From the IMG/VR virus record IMGVR_UViG_3300032087_001633, positions 1 to 30,213 of that record: a DNA stretch of 30,213 nucleotides. One strand, given 5' to 3'. The stretch's first letter is position 1; the number at the start of each line of letters is the position of its first letter. Positions 23,931 through 29,707 of the stretch are shown in pieces. Below the pieces are notes generated by a model. The model was not told where the DNA came from and made no database searches. It saw only the letters and a program-made list of their open reading frames with translations. This DNA comes from a virus. The translations under genes and the position numbers were made by a program.

Positions 23931-25063
23931 TACTCAGGAGGGTTGAGCATGTAGTGCTTGTTCTTCTCAAACCGCTCTTTCTCAGACTCTGGTATAGAAC
24001 CGTACTCTTCTATTTGATCGACACACCTCTTACACAGATCGTAGTCTTTCATGTAAAACGCTGCAACAGAAAGTTCATCAAGGAATCCAAACTCGTATAT
24101 GTGACCGTTTATAAACACGCTGTCGTTTCTGTTTGCCTTTTCCATAGCAACCTTTCCGAGGGCGTAAGCAGTAGCATACCTCTTGTTACCGTTGAGTCTT
24201 CTCATATACTCAAACAGAGCCTCAAGCCTGTGTGGACGCTGCTCCCAAGCTCTTAGATATGCTTCTTCAATTTTTTCTGAGGGGAAGGAGAGCGTAGACA
24301 TGCAGTTTGCTGCCTGATACATAGAGTAGTATACCTCTTCCTCAAAGCCCCCAAGAGTGGCTCTCTTTGAGTACGCCCTCATAGCCTCATAGTAGTGACT
24401 GCAATTCATGAAGCTCTGGCCTAGGTAAAACCAATACCTGGGATTCTCAGGCTCATCCTCAATACCCTTTTTAAGTATAAGGGCATCATTGTAGTACTTC
24501 TCGTTGCTGGTAGAGAATCTCTTTAGAGGGGAGGTGTTGGCGACCATTTCTACAGAATTCATCTTCGCCCTGTTTACATCATCCCACTTCTCTGAGACGT
24601 GACACAAGTACTCATGAAGAACGCCTTTGAACTTGAACTGCCCGTTGTTCTTTGTTACGATACACCTGTTGTAAGAGGTGTTTCCGAGGTTTAGAGTGCA
24701 TTCCAAATAGTCTGCCTCTGTTTCAATGATTTCCTTGAAGGGATTCTTGTCTTTTGCGACCAGGTAATCGTCAGCATCCATAAATAGGATATAGTCGGTT
24801 TTGTCTGTCGCTCTCTCGATGACCTTGTTCCTGTTGGCCTCGAAGTTCTGCCACTCATCTTCGTGCAGTTCTCCGTTTATTCCTTTAGAATCAAAGTAGT
24901 CTTTTATTATCTGGACTGTATTGTCTTTAGATCCAGTATCGCAGATAACCCAGTAGTCTATGTAGTCTACTACGCTGTCTAGGCATCTTACAATGTCTGC
25001 TTCTTCGTCCTTGACGATCATGCCAAGACACACCGTCTTGGACTTCTTTTTGTACTTAATCAT
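23930..25063 (-). CDS. Family 2 glycosyltransferase with TPR-like C-terminus
   Basis: 377 aa. Residues 9-25 'KTVCLGMIVKDEEADIV' and 40-48 'ICDTGSKDN' are hallmark GT2 strands; D96-A-D-D99 is the DxD catalytic/metal motif, with 'WQNFEANRNK' between them. This matches the SunS-like group of GT2 enzymes. From about residue 195 helical repeats follow ('RYWFYLGQSFMNCSHYYEAM', 'YATAYALGKVAMEKANRN') resembling TPR units, which often dock protein acceptors. That fusion suggests a protein or glycoprotein substrate. The start follows AAATTAAATAAAATG without Shine-Dalgarno. It lies just downstream of the tRNA-like element and begins the glycan cassette. Confidence 0.85.
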   Translation of the reverse strand: MIKYKKKSKTVCLGMIVKDEEADIVRCLDSVVDYIDYWVICDTGSKDNTVQIIKDYFDSKGINGELHEDEWQNFEANRNKVIERATDKTDYILFMDADDYLVAKDKNPFKEIIETEADYLECTLNLGNTSYNRCIVTKNNGQFKFKGVLHEYLCHVSEKWDDVNRAKMNSVEMVANTSPLKRFSTSNEKYYNDALILKKGIEDEPENPRYWFYLGQSFMNCSHYYEAMRAYSKRATLGGFEEEVYYSMYQAANCMSTLSFPSEKIEEAYLRAWEQRPHRLEALFEYMRRLNGNKRYATAYALGKVAMEKANRNDSVFINGHIYEFGFLDELSVAAFYMKDYDLCKRCVDQIEEYGSIPESEKERFEKNKHYMLNPPE

Positions 25064-25074
25064 TTTATTTAATT

Positions 25075-25153
25075 TGTCGGCGAGGCGGGGCTTGAACCCG
25101 CATGTAACCGATTACTCTTTCTACAAGGTATAAGCTTGAGGAGATACTCGCCG
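25075..25153 (-). ncRNA. tRNA-like element lacking a normal D-arm
   Basis: Minus strand, 76 bases plus an ACA end. The 5' strand CGGCGAG pairs perfectly with CTCGCCG (25078-25084), giving a 7-bp acceptor stem. A perfect T-arm, GCGGG-TTCAAGC-CCCGC, directly precedes the 3' strand, and the 3' end reads A-CA. Between them 45 bases remain, with no canonical D-arm. The best internal fold is a CAAG/CTTG stem with a seven-base loop CTTATAC (anticodon-loop-like, UAU) and a GTAA-TCGG-TTAC hairpin in the variable position. The element fills the gap between two genes exactly: it begins just after a stop codon and ends 11 bases before the next start. It could be a D-armless or decayed tRNA, or a tRNA mimic. 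Confidence 0.6.
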
Positions 25154-25399
25154 TTATCTGTTTCGACGCCGTCTCCGCAGCCTTTTGCTGCCTTTCTTTC
25201 TGGATCTTTCTCTCCGCCCTCTATTCACGCTTTCAGGTTCCAAGGTGGTGCTGCCGTCAGATTGATGAGAAACATCCAGCCCGTCACCATTTCCATAGGT
25301 TCCTTTCTTCCTATTGATCCTGTTGAGCTCTACTCTATTGGAGATCAGCTTTTTCTGAAACCTCTTGTACTCGTCCTTATAGTCTCTTTTAGTCGCCAT
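25154..25399 (-). CDS. Small basic protein, degenerate HNH-like
   Basis: 81 aa, MATKRDYKDEYKRFQKKL. Phage proteins starting 'RDYK.EY..FQ' and continuing with 'KGDGK.VHHKDGN' are small HNH-like proteins that I recall from many phages. Here the expected VHHKDG is 'DVSHQSDGS', so the first catalytic-type histidine is lost. The C-terminus is a very basic tail (RGRRERSRKKG, LRRRRRNR). It may bind DNA but probably has no nuclease activity. It overlaps MazG by 11 bases, and its stop codon touches the 5' end of the tRNA-like element. Confidence 0.62.
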   Translation of the reverse strand: MATKRDYKDEYKRFQKKLISNRVELNRINRKKGTYGNGDGLDVSHQSDGSTTLEPESVNRGRRERSRKKGSKRLRRRRRNR

Positions 25400-25721
25400 C
25401 TTTTATAAACACTCCATCTACGGTCTTACCCTTTCTCTCCGCTATCTCGTTGTAAGCCAACGCAAGACATTCCGTACTGCTGTAACCGAGCTGGACTGCT
25501 AAGATAATGATTGTCACGAGGACGTCTCCAATCGCGTCTTTGACCTCGTCTTCTTTATGTTTAGCCAGGGCGCCAGAGAGCTCCCCAACCTCCTCCATGA
25601 CCTTCAGTATCTGTCTAAAGGCGTTGTCTGGGTCCAAAAGGCCTCGCTCGTCAGCCCAAGCAATCACTGCGACAGCCAACTCGTCCAGTGTAGCTGTCTT
25701 CGTATTCACCGTTCCATTCAT
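25389..25721 (-). CDS. mazG: MazG-like nucleotide pyrophosphohydrolase
   Basis: 110 aa, one all-alpha MazG domain. Signature residues: E43-E44-xx-E47 in 'KVMEEVGELSGAL', then E59 and D62 in 'EDEVKDAIGDVLVTI', and the C-terminal 'AYNEIAERKGKTVDGVFIKD' that is typical of single-domain phage MazG. It hydrolyses NTPs or dNTPs to monophosphates and pyrophosphate; phage forms may clean damaged nucleotides or lower alarmones (the family's role in phage is debated). It follows the 96-aa gene after 20 bases and overlaps the HNH-like gene. Confidence 0.9.
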   Translation of the reverse strand: MNGTVNTKTATLDELAVAVIAWADERGLLDPDNAFRQILKVMEEVGELSGALAKHKEDEVKDAIGDVLVTIIILAVQLGYSSTECLALAYNEIAERKGKTVDGVFIKDGD

Positions 25722-25741
25722 CGTTAAAATATATATGATTG

Positions 25742-26032
25742 TTATTTTGAGAAACGCTCTGCAAATCCGCCAGAGTAGTCTTTTGATTCTTTGATCTCTC
25801 CGTCATTCTTCAAGTCTTTTGTCATTTGTTCAAGCTTCTGACGCTCTATAAGCAGCTCTTTGCAATCCAATGCCGTCTGCTTGATCGACGACAGTTCTGC
25901 TTTTCTGCCCGCACCGTTAAGCTCTGGGTCTACTGGCCTCTTGATCTCCTCGATCATATTGTTTATAGCCATCTCCATGCTCTCCATGAGCCTGGTTGCG
26001 GCCTGTAGGGTGGTAAAGTTAGGCTTCGGCAT
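25742..26032 (-). CDS. Small helical phage protein, possible small terminase
   Basis: 96 aa, almost all helical: 'LQAATRLMESMEMAINNMIE', 'KRPVDPELNGAGRKAELSSI', 'LDCKELLIERQKLEQMTKD'. I recall similar short proteins in marine Bacteroidota phages. Helical small proteins upstream of the large terminase often are small terminase subunits that recognise phage DNA, but several genes lie between and there is no clear helix-turn-helix. It overlaps the co-chaperonin gene by 14 bases. Function uncertain. Confidence 0.65.
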   Translation of the reverse strand: MPKPNFTTLQAATRLMESMEMAINNMIEEIKRPVDPELNGAGRKAELSSIKQTALDCKELLIERQKLEQMTKDLKNDGEIKESKDYSGGFAERFSK

Positions 26033-26600
26033 ACATCAATCCGTCTTTCCTGACACGGAAGTATTCCTTGTTGTCAATCTTGATCCTGTAGTCGCCGTTC
26101 TTCTCGAACCCAATGATGTCACCAGCCTTAATACCCAGCTCATCCGTCCACTTGGCTTCGTACATCAGCTTTCCTCTCTTATACCCCTTTTCTTTCATCT
26201 CAATGATGTCGATGATTTCAGATGTCAGGTCGCTCTCTTCCTCCACTGGATCGAGTAGCGTCCATCCAGACAGGAGTTTAATCTCACCGTCTTTGTTCTT
26301 GTAGGCTATGGCCTGTGATCGAAGCGTCTCTTCGTCGTCATACAGGACAACATAATGATTGTCGTTGCCAGTTAGGGGCTGGGCATTGTGGTTTACTACG
26401 TGGTGATGGAAGTAAAGCCAATCCCCGACTTCTACCCCCGTCTCATATTTACAAGGAACCGCAACAACGCGACCACCAGTAACCCTATGATCAAACTCAT
26501 TGAATTTCGTATCCATATAGAGCTTCAGGCCGCTCTCGGTTTCAATTTCATCGTTTGTCGTCTTAGGAAGGTCGACAACGAAATAATTAAGTGGCTTCAT
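26019..26600 (-). CDS. GroES-like co-chaperonin, apparently duplicated
   Basis: 193 aa from the ATG at 26600, which overlaps the previous TGA (ATGA); an upstream ATG at 26648 would lie inside the neighbour and is less likely. Two GroES-like halves are visible. Residues 4-90 have 'LNYFVVDLPKTT', 'GGRVVAVPCKYETGVEVGDW' and 'LYFHHHVVN'. Residues 105-193 have 'SGWTLLDPVEEE', 'GKLMYEAKWTDELGIKAGD' and 'IIGFEKNGDYRIKIDNKEYF', with the Cpn10-type ending 'RVRKDGLMYAEA'. Cpn10 subunits are about 95 aa, so this is roughly double. It probably works with host GroEL to fold capsid or fibre proteins, as T4 gp31 does. Confidence 0.8.
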   Translation of the reverse strand: MKPLNYFVVDLPKTTNDEIETESGLKLYMDTKFNEFDHRVTGGRVVAVPCKYETGVEVGDWLYFHHHVVNHNAQPLTGNDNHYVVLYDDEETLRSQAIAYKNKDGEIKLLSGWTLLDPVEEESDLTSEIIDIIEMKEKGYKRGKLMYEAKWTDELGIKAGDIIGFEKNGDYRIKIDNKEYFRVRKDGLMYAEA

Positions 26601-26764
26601 TTCTTGTAGGGGAACAGTTGGTTCAGCTTCTGTCTGCGCTTGTTGCATCCGCAGTCGCTCTTACCCATAGCTTTTGCTACCTTATCAGCAGCCTTATCCA
26701 ATCCAGTAGCTTCGGTGATCTTGGCTATAGAGTCTCCAAGACCTTCGCTTTTCTTTGTGTTCAT
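26597..26764 (-). CDS. Small phage protein (55 aa) with DCGC motif
   Basis: The translation starts MNTKKSEGLGDSIAKITEAT and ends CNKRRQKLNQLFPYKK. The pattern 'GLGD.I.K.T.ATG..K..DK......DCGC..R...LN.LFPY' recurs in many phages in my memory, with no known function. The gene overlaps both neighbours by ATGA, so its frame is well supported. The two close cysteines could bind a metal or be redox-active. It overlaps the co-chaperonin gene by only four bases when that gene starts at 26600. Confidence 0.78.
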   Translation of the reverse strand: MNTKKSEGLGDSIAKITEATGLDKAADKVAKAMGKSDCGCNKRRQKLNQLFPYKK

Positions 26765-27003
26765 AGAAAATCCAGGTTATATTCGATAATGCACGGCATG
26801 TCCTCGACTACCTTCCAAAGGGCGTGAGCGCCGTTATCTTCCACATAGATGAGGTACCGCATCTTATGATGGGCGTGTAGCATCTCTCCGTCAGGGACGA
26901 TATATGATATGGGGCGGTCGCCCGCTTTCATGCCTACGTAGTAGGCCATCGCGTTCTTCGGGTCGCGCCCGATCACGATCTTTCTGATTACGCCTTCCTC
27001 CAT
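26761..27003 (-). CDS. Conserved phage protein (80 aa), unknown function
   Basis: MEEGVIRKIVIGRDPKNAMA begins it, then 'YYVGMKAGDRPISYIVPDGE' and a C-terminus 'VVEDMPCIIEYNLDFL'. 'IRKI.IG.DPKNAMAY.VG' together with 'MPC.IEY' is a pattern I recall from marine Bacteroidota phages. Alpha/beta, soluble, with no catalytic motif recognised. ATGA overlaps at both ends place it in the early small-gene run. Confidence 0.75.
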   Translation of the reverse strand: MEEGVIRKIVIGRDPKNAMAYYVGMKAGDRPISYIVPDGEMLHAHHKMRYLIYVEDNGAHALWKVVEDMPCIIEYNLDFL

Positions 27004-27272
27004 CAGTTAAGGGATATGTCAAATCCAAACGGATTCTGCTCCTCAGAATCAAGGTAAGCGTCAACAAGAAACTCAAGGACCTCAGCCAGCTCTTCCTCGC
27101 TCATTACGTGCATGCCGTATACAGCGCGGAGTTGGTCGTGATCTTGCTCCCTGTCTATGACGCCAGTTACAAAAAGGGAGATTATTTCTTCCTTCTGGTC
27201 GTATTTTTCTATCAGGTCCTGCATATCTTGCGATATACGCTGAACCTCAAGCAAAAACTCTTCTTTGGTCAT
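27003..27272 (-). CDS. Acidic helical phage protein (89 aa)
   Basis: Start chosen at the ATG at 27272 (MTKEEFLLEVQRISQDMQDL). An ATG 16 codons earlier would run back into the plus-strand gene and is rejected. The protein is acidic and helical ('EEELAEVLEFLVDAYLDSEE'), with no recognised family. Its start codon lies on the same CATG as the plus-strand gene's start. A TAACTTTG promoter box lies five bases upstream, and a second one farther up, both inside the plus-strand gene. It is the first gene of the long minus-strand unit running toward the co-chaperonin. Confidence 0.7.
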   Translation of the reverse strand: MTKEEFLLEVQRISQDMQDLIEKYDQKEEIISLFVTGVIDREQDHDQLRAVYGMHVMSEEELAEVLEFLVDAYLDSEEQNPFGFDISLN

Positions 27273-27675
27273 GAATTCAAAGTTATTTCGAGAGTTCTCA
27301 AAGTTAAAGAAAAAAGACATCTCTCAAAACCACCTAAAGAACGTGCGGTCCACACTTATCGAGTTTCAGGATAAGTATGACCTGTTCCAGAAGGAGATGT
27401 ACTTTATGCTTTGGGCCTACGACCTAGAGTTCTTTACGCTTGACTACGCTTCCCAGGATTATGGGATGAGCAAGCAGAACATAGCGGACAGACTTGTGTA
27501 CCCATTAATGCGTTTAGGATACATCCATAAGTATTTCGATAAGTTGACTCCATCACAGACGTATGAGGATCACCTCTTTAGAGAGGAGACCAAGTTTAAC
27601 TATAGGGTCAGATACGCCCTCACGAAGAGGGCGCGTCTGATGGTCCAACGATTTTACAGGCAGCTTAGCCCTTAA
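27271..27675 (+). CDS. Winged-helix-like protein, only plus-strand gene
   Basis: 134 aa, ATG at 27271 (an in-frame TTG two codons before is unnecessary). Basic N-terminus 'MNSKLFREFSKLKKKD', then 'EMYFMLWAYDLEFFTLDYAS', 'QDYGMSKQNIADRLVYPLMR' and 'LGYIHKYFDKLTPSQTYEDH', ending 'RYALTKRARLMVQRFYRQLS'. The order helix, helix-turn-helix around 55-80, then a 'GYI.K' wing and 'YALT..ar..v..fy' end matches MarR-type winged helices, which bind DNA as dimers. Codes opposite to every other gene here; it overlaps the holin-like gene's end by 11 bases and shares CATG with its divergent neighbour. Likely a transcription regulator; the DNA target is unknown. Confidence 0.72.
   Translation: MNSKLFREFSKLKKKDISQNHLKNVRSTLIEFQDKYDLFQKEMYFMLWAYDLEFFTLDYASQDYGMSKQNIADRLVYPLMRLGYIHKYFDKLTPSQTYEDHLFREETKFNYRVRYALTKRARLMVQRFYRQLSP
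27278..27285 (-). promoter_or_regulatory. TAACTTTG box, proximal promoter of the 89-aa gene operon
   Basis: The minus strand reads AAATAACTTTGAATTCATG: a TAnnTTTG box five bases before the start codon, the same spacing as at 8789-8796 and 30141-30148. No good -33 TTG at the right distance. It lies inside the 5' end of the plus-strand gene. Confidence 0.5.
27299..27306 (-). promoter_or_regulatory. TTTTG-N18-TAACTTTG, distal promoter of the same operon
   Basis: On the minus strand TTTTG is followed after 18 bases by TAACTTTG, close to the full Bacteroidota promoter consensus. It would give a leader of about 23 bases before the ATG at 27272. It lies within codons of the plus-strand winged-helix-like gene, which could therefore affect or sense this promoter. 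Confidence 0.55.
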
Positions 27676-27922
27676 CCTTACGGTCAGTGATCATGGCGTT
27701 GATGAGGGTATCAAGCCAGCCAAAGACCATATTGTCTTTCTCCGTAGGAGTCAAGTTCACGATCACCTTAACGAAAGCAAGGAAACCGAGCGCCAGTTCG
27801 CCCCACCACATGGAGATGAATTCCCAGAATCCTGGTCCGTCTTCGACGACAGGAGCAACGGGGTCAATAACAGTGGTTACCGTGTCAACGGCTTCGACAA
27901 TAGTGTCAATAGTATCAATCAT
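27665..27922 (-). CDS. Holin-like small membrane protein
   Basis: 85 aa from the ATG at 27922 (MIDTIDTIVEAVDTVTTVID); an earlier in-frame start would run through the promoter element. Residues 32-58 ('FWEFISMWWGELALGFLAFV') are one membrane segment, followed by 'KVIVNLTPTEKDNMVFGWLD' and a basic end (DRKVKG). I recall 'FWEFISMWWGE.ALG ... IVNLTPT..DN.VFG' from holin-like proteins of marine Bacteroidota phages. It is next to the M15 peptidase, so the two would form a lysis pair: holin permeabilises the inner membrane, enzyme cuts peptidoglycan. Its end overlaps the plus-strand gene's end. Confidence 0.7.
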   Translation of the reverse strand: MIDTIDTIVEAVDTVTTVIDPVAPVVEDGPGFWEFISMWWGELALGFLAFVKVIVNLTPTEKDNMVFGWLDTLINAMITDRKVKG

Positions 27923-27942
27923 GATTGTTTGGTTATGAGCGG

Positions 27943-27950
27943 CAAATATA
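27943..27950 (-). promoter_or_regulatory. Promoter element upstream of the holin-like gene
   Basis: The minus strand reads TATTTGATATATTTGCCGCTCA. The box starts directly after the TGA stop of the M15 peptidase gene and is 20 bases from the ATG. No -33 TTG at the right distance. It could give the holin its own timing, separate from the lysin. Confidence 0.55.
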
Positions 27951-28415
27951 TCAAATAAGAACGTAAGTTGTTTTCCCATCTTCTCTGTAGGCTTTCATCG
28001 CCCTGTTCCTATTCTCACCCTTTCCTCTCTTGTACGAGACGTGTACCCAGGCGGGTTCCAAGTCGGTACCAAACTCCCAGATGAGTTGATCGAACTCTAG
28101 GTGGGTGTAGATGTACTTGAAGATGTCGTAGTTGGTTATGCCCCCGTACACATCGGCATCCAGGTCGAGAGCCTGACCCGCCATATGCTGCGAGGTCCTG
28201 CTGCCGCCAATCGCCTTATTCAACTCTTTCGATCTGTATCCGCTCGTCACGGCGATCGGTACACCGAAATGGTTTCTAAGCGGCTGAAAGATTTCGGTCG
28301 CCACCAGTTCTAGGTTGCTGATCACCTGTTCGTCTGGTGCGTTTTCTATCCCTAGCCTGAGCGCAGTAACGCTCTTTGTTGCCTCTCGTAACGAGAGATT
28401 TTTTGACAACATCAT
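27951..28415 (-). CDS. Peptidase M15 endolysin (L-Ala-D-Glu / D-Ala-D-Ala type)
   Basis: 154 aa. Clear M15A zinc peptidase: 'VTSGYRSKELNKAIGGSRTS' leads to H77 in 'SQHMAGQALDLD', D84 and H125 in 'PAWVHVSY', the three zinc ligands; E114 in 'LIWEFG' is a good catalytic base. No signal peptide, so export would depend on the holin encoded downstream. These enzymes cut the peptide stems of peptidoglycan for lysis. Two ATGs at 28415 and 28412 are equally possible. The family is common in phages of Gram-negative hosts. Confidence 0.9.
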   Translation of the reverse strand: MMLSKNLSLREATKSVTALRLGIENAPDEQVISNLELVATEIFQPLRNHFGVPIAVTSGYRSKELNKAIGGSRTSQHMAGQALDLDADVYGGITNYDIFKYIYTHLEFDQLIWEFGTDLEPAWVHVSYKRGKGENRNRAMKAYREDGKTTYVLI

Positions 28416-28458
28416 GGTATCGCTTTTTTCTTGGATTGAAGTATCCCTTGCTCCCCAC

Positions 28459-28749
28459 TTACCAGCTGTTTCTTTTTGGCTTAGTAACGCAGTTGTACAC
28501 CCCCTTTCCAGAGACGTTACAGTCGAGCTTAGTTGGTCCTCTTCTGTGCTGGCTTGGCTTAGCCGTCTTTACTTTTCTCCTAGCCTTTCTCTCCTCTCTT
28601 CGGGCACGGCGCTCTTCTCTCTTTATTGCTCTCTGTCTGGCATCAGACATATTGCCCTCTCCTCTCATCTGAGCGGGAGGGAGGAATCTTGGGGATTGCG
28701 GGGCGACATTTCTTCGTCTCCCTCTTTTGGGATCTTTTGTTACAGTCAT
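28459..28749 (-). CDS. Small highly basic protein with APQ-PRFLP motif
   Basis: 96 aa, over a quarter Arg/Lys, with 'RRRNVAPQSPRFLPPAQMRG' near the N-terminus, then 'RREERRARREERKARRKVKT' and two cysteines in 'LDCNVSGKGVYNCV'. The 'APQ.PRFLP.AQM.G' segment is repeated in the next gene upstream, implying local duplication. A basic helix like this could bind nucleic acid or be packaged with DNA. TAATG couples it to that paralogous neighbour. Low complexity makes the protein assignment less certain. Confidence 0.6.
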   Translation of the reverse strand: MTVTKDPKRGRRRNVAPQSPRFLPPAQMRGEGNMSDARQRAIKREERRARREERKARRKVKTAKPSQHRRGPTKLDCNVSGKGVYNCVTKPKRNSW

Positions 28750-29108
28750 TACGGACAGTTTCCTCCTCTACAGGATTTTGCAGTTCGAGAGCCCCTACCG
28801 CCATTGCGACCATAGCTTGCGCCTCTGTTTGTTGGTCTTTGTCTACGAAGCCTACCCTGACCACCACGCCTAGTTTTCGGCTTCTTCTCCTTCTCTTCCT
28901 TCTCAGGTTCAGCGGGAGGTCTAGTCCCCGTCATCTGAGCAGAAGGAAGGAAGCGAGGGTTCTGCGGCGCTAGGTTCTGCCTGGGGTTTTTTCTAGCCTC
29001 TTTCTCGGCCTCCTTTCTGGCTTTCTTGGCCTTCCTGTCAAGTCTTCTCTGAGTCCTAGGGGATATCTCAAAGGGGCCGCCGCCTGTAGAGTACTTCTTT
29101 ACTTTCAT
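28749..29108 (-). CDS. Basic low-complexity protein with APQ-PRFLP motif
   Basis: 119 aa. Begins MKVKKYSTGGGPFEISPRTQ, a 'MK.KKY.TGG' opening seen in many Bacteroidota phage structural proteins. Residues 20-45 are a charged helix ('RRLDRKAKKARKEAEKEARK'), then 'NLAPQNPRFLPSAQMTGTRP' shared with the following gene. The tail is Arg/Gly-rich (RGGQGRLRRQRPTNRG). ATGA overlap with the glycine-rich gene supports the start. Probably virion-associated or nucleic-acid-binding; unknown. Confidence 0.62.
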   Translation of the reverse strand: MKVKKYSTGGGPFEISPRTQRRLDRKAKKARKEAEKEARKNPRQNLAPQNPRFLPSAQMTGTRPPAEPEKEEKEKKPKTRRGGQGRLRRQRPTNRGASYGRNGGRGSRTAKSCRGGNCP

Positions 29109-29707
29109 CTAAGCATAGAAGTTCTGTTGCCCATCTGCGGTGCAGCGGCTCCTGCAGCAGCACCCATCAGAATGCGCATCAAAGCTCTGTCCTTGAGAAA
29201 ATCCTCAGGGGTTTGCCCTTGCAGATCCGCCTTCTTTTTGACACGTGCTGCACGCTTCGGCTTCATCTTCTTCATGTCCCTGGTCAGCATACCGAGTATC
29301 TGGTCGAGAACGGGATCCACGTTTCTGGTGTTGTATGCTGGAACGGCACCTTGATAGTCAGGCTCCTTTCCTTTCATTCCGTTTGCAGCCTTCTTGACTT
29401 TCATCCCACCGTATGCCTTCGGGAGTTCATTAGCAGGAGTAGAACCAGGGTTGATTCTGTTAGCCAGCTTTTGACCATATGCGGTAGCTATCGGATTAAG
29501 AAACTGACCTAAAGCTCCCATCAAAGGACCGCCCCCCATACCAGGCATACCCATAGGTGAGGGACCACCCATAAGGGATCCAGCGACACCAAGGAGTCCA
29601 CCAATATTCTTCTTGTCTACATCCACGCCTCTCATCTTGAGGACGTCAGCATAAGTGAACTTACCGTCACCCGTAACGTCTTTTGGTGTCTTCCTCTTTG
29701 TCTTCAT
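29105..29707 (-). CDS. Gly/Met-rich protein with N-terminal EF-hand-type loop
   Basis: 200 aa. Residues 10-21 'DVTGDGKFTYAD' form a 12-residue calcium-type loop (D10, T12, D14, T18, D21), followed by 'VLKMRGVDVDK'. Residues 38-70 are Gly/Met/Pro-rich ('GGPSPMGMPGMGGGP'), then 'AYGGMKVKKAANGMKGKEPD' and a helical C-terminus with 'RALMRILMGAAAGAAAP'. I recall 'DVTGDGK.T.ADVL' openings in phage structural proteins. ATGA overlaps at both ends. Perhaps a minor virion or internal protein; no function known. Confidence 0.62.
   Translation of the reverse strand: MKTKRKTPKDVTGDGKFTYADVLKMRGVDVDKKNIGGLLGVAGSLMGGPSPMGMPGMGGGPLMGALGQFLNPIATAYGQKLANRINPGSTPANELPKAYGGMKVKKAANGMKGKEPDYQGAVPAYNTRNVDPVLDQILGMLTRDMKKMKPKRAARVKKKADLQGQTPEDFLKDRALMRILMGAAAGAAAPQMGNRTSMLR

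Noticed and set aside
25078-25153. Plus-strand tRNA at the same place
   Set aside because: The T-loop TTCAAGC and the ACA end are correct only on the minus strand.
25725-25741. TATATTTT box before the mazG-like gene as another promoter
   Set aside because: It lacks the G of TAnnTTTG and has no good -33 element; too weak to list.
26601-26648. Upstream ATG for the co-chaperonin
   Set aside because: It lies inside the 55-aa gene; ATG 26600 overlaps that gene's stop as ATGA, and the GroES-like similarity starts there.
27273-27320. Earlier start of the 89-aa gene, MSFFFNFEN
   Set aside because: It would extend 48 bases into the plus-strand gene and past the TAACTTTG boxes.
28276-28458. 60-codon minus-strand frame before the M15 peptidase
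   Set aside because: It overlaps the conserved M15 N-terminal coding sequence in another frame and has no recognisable features.
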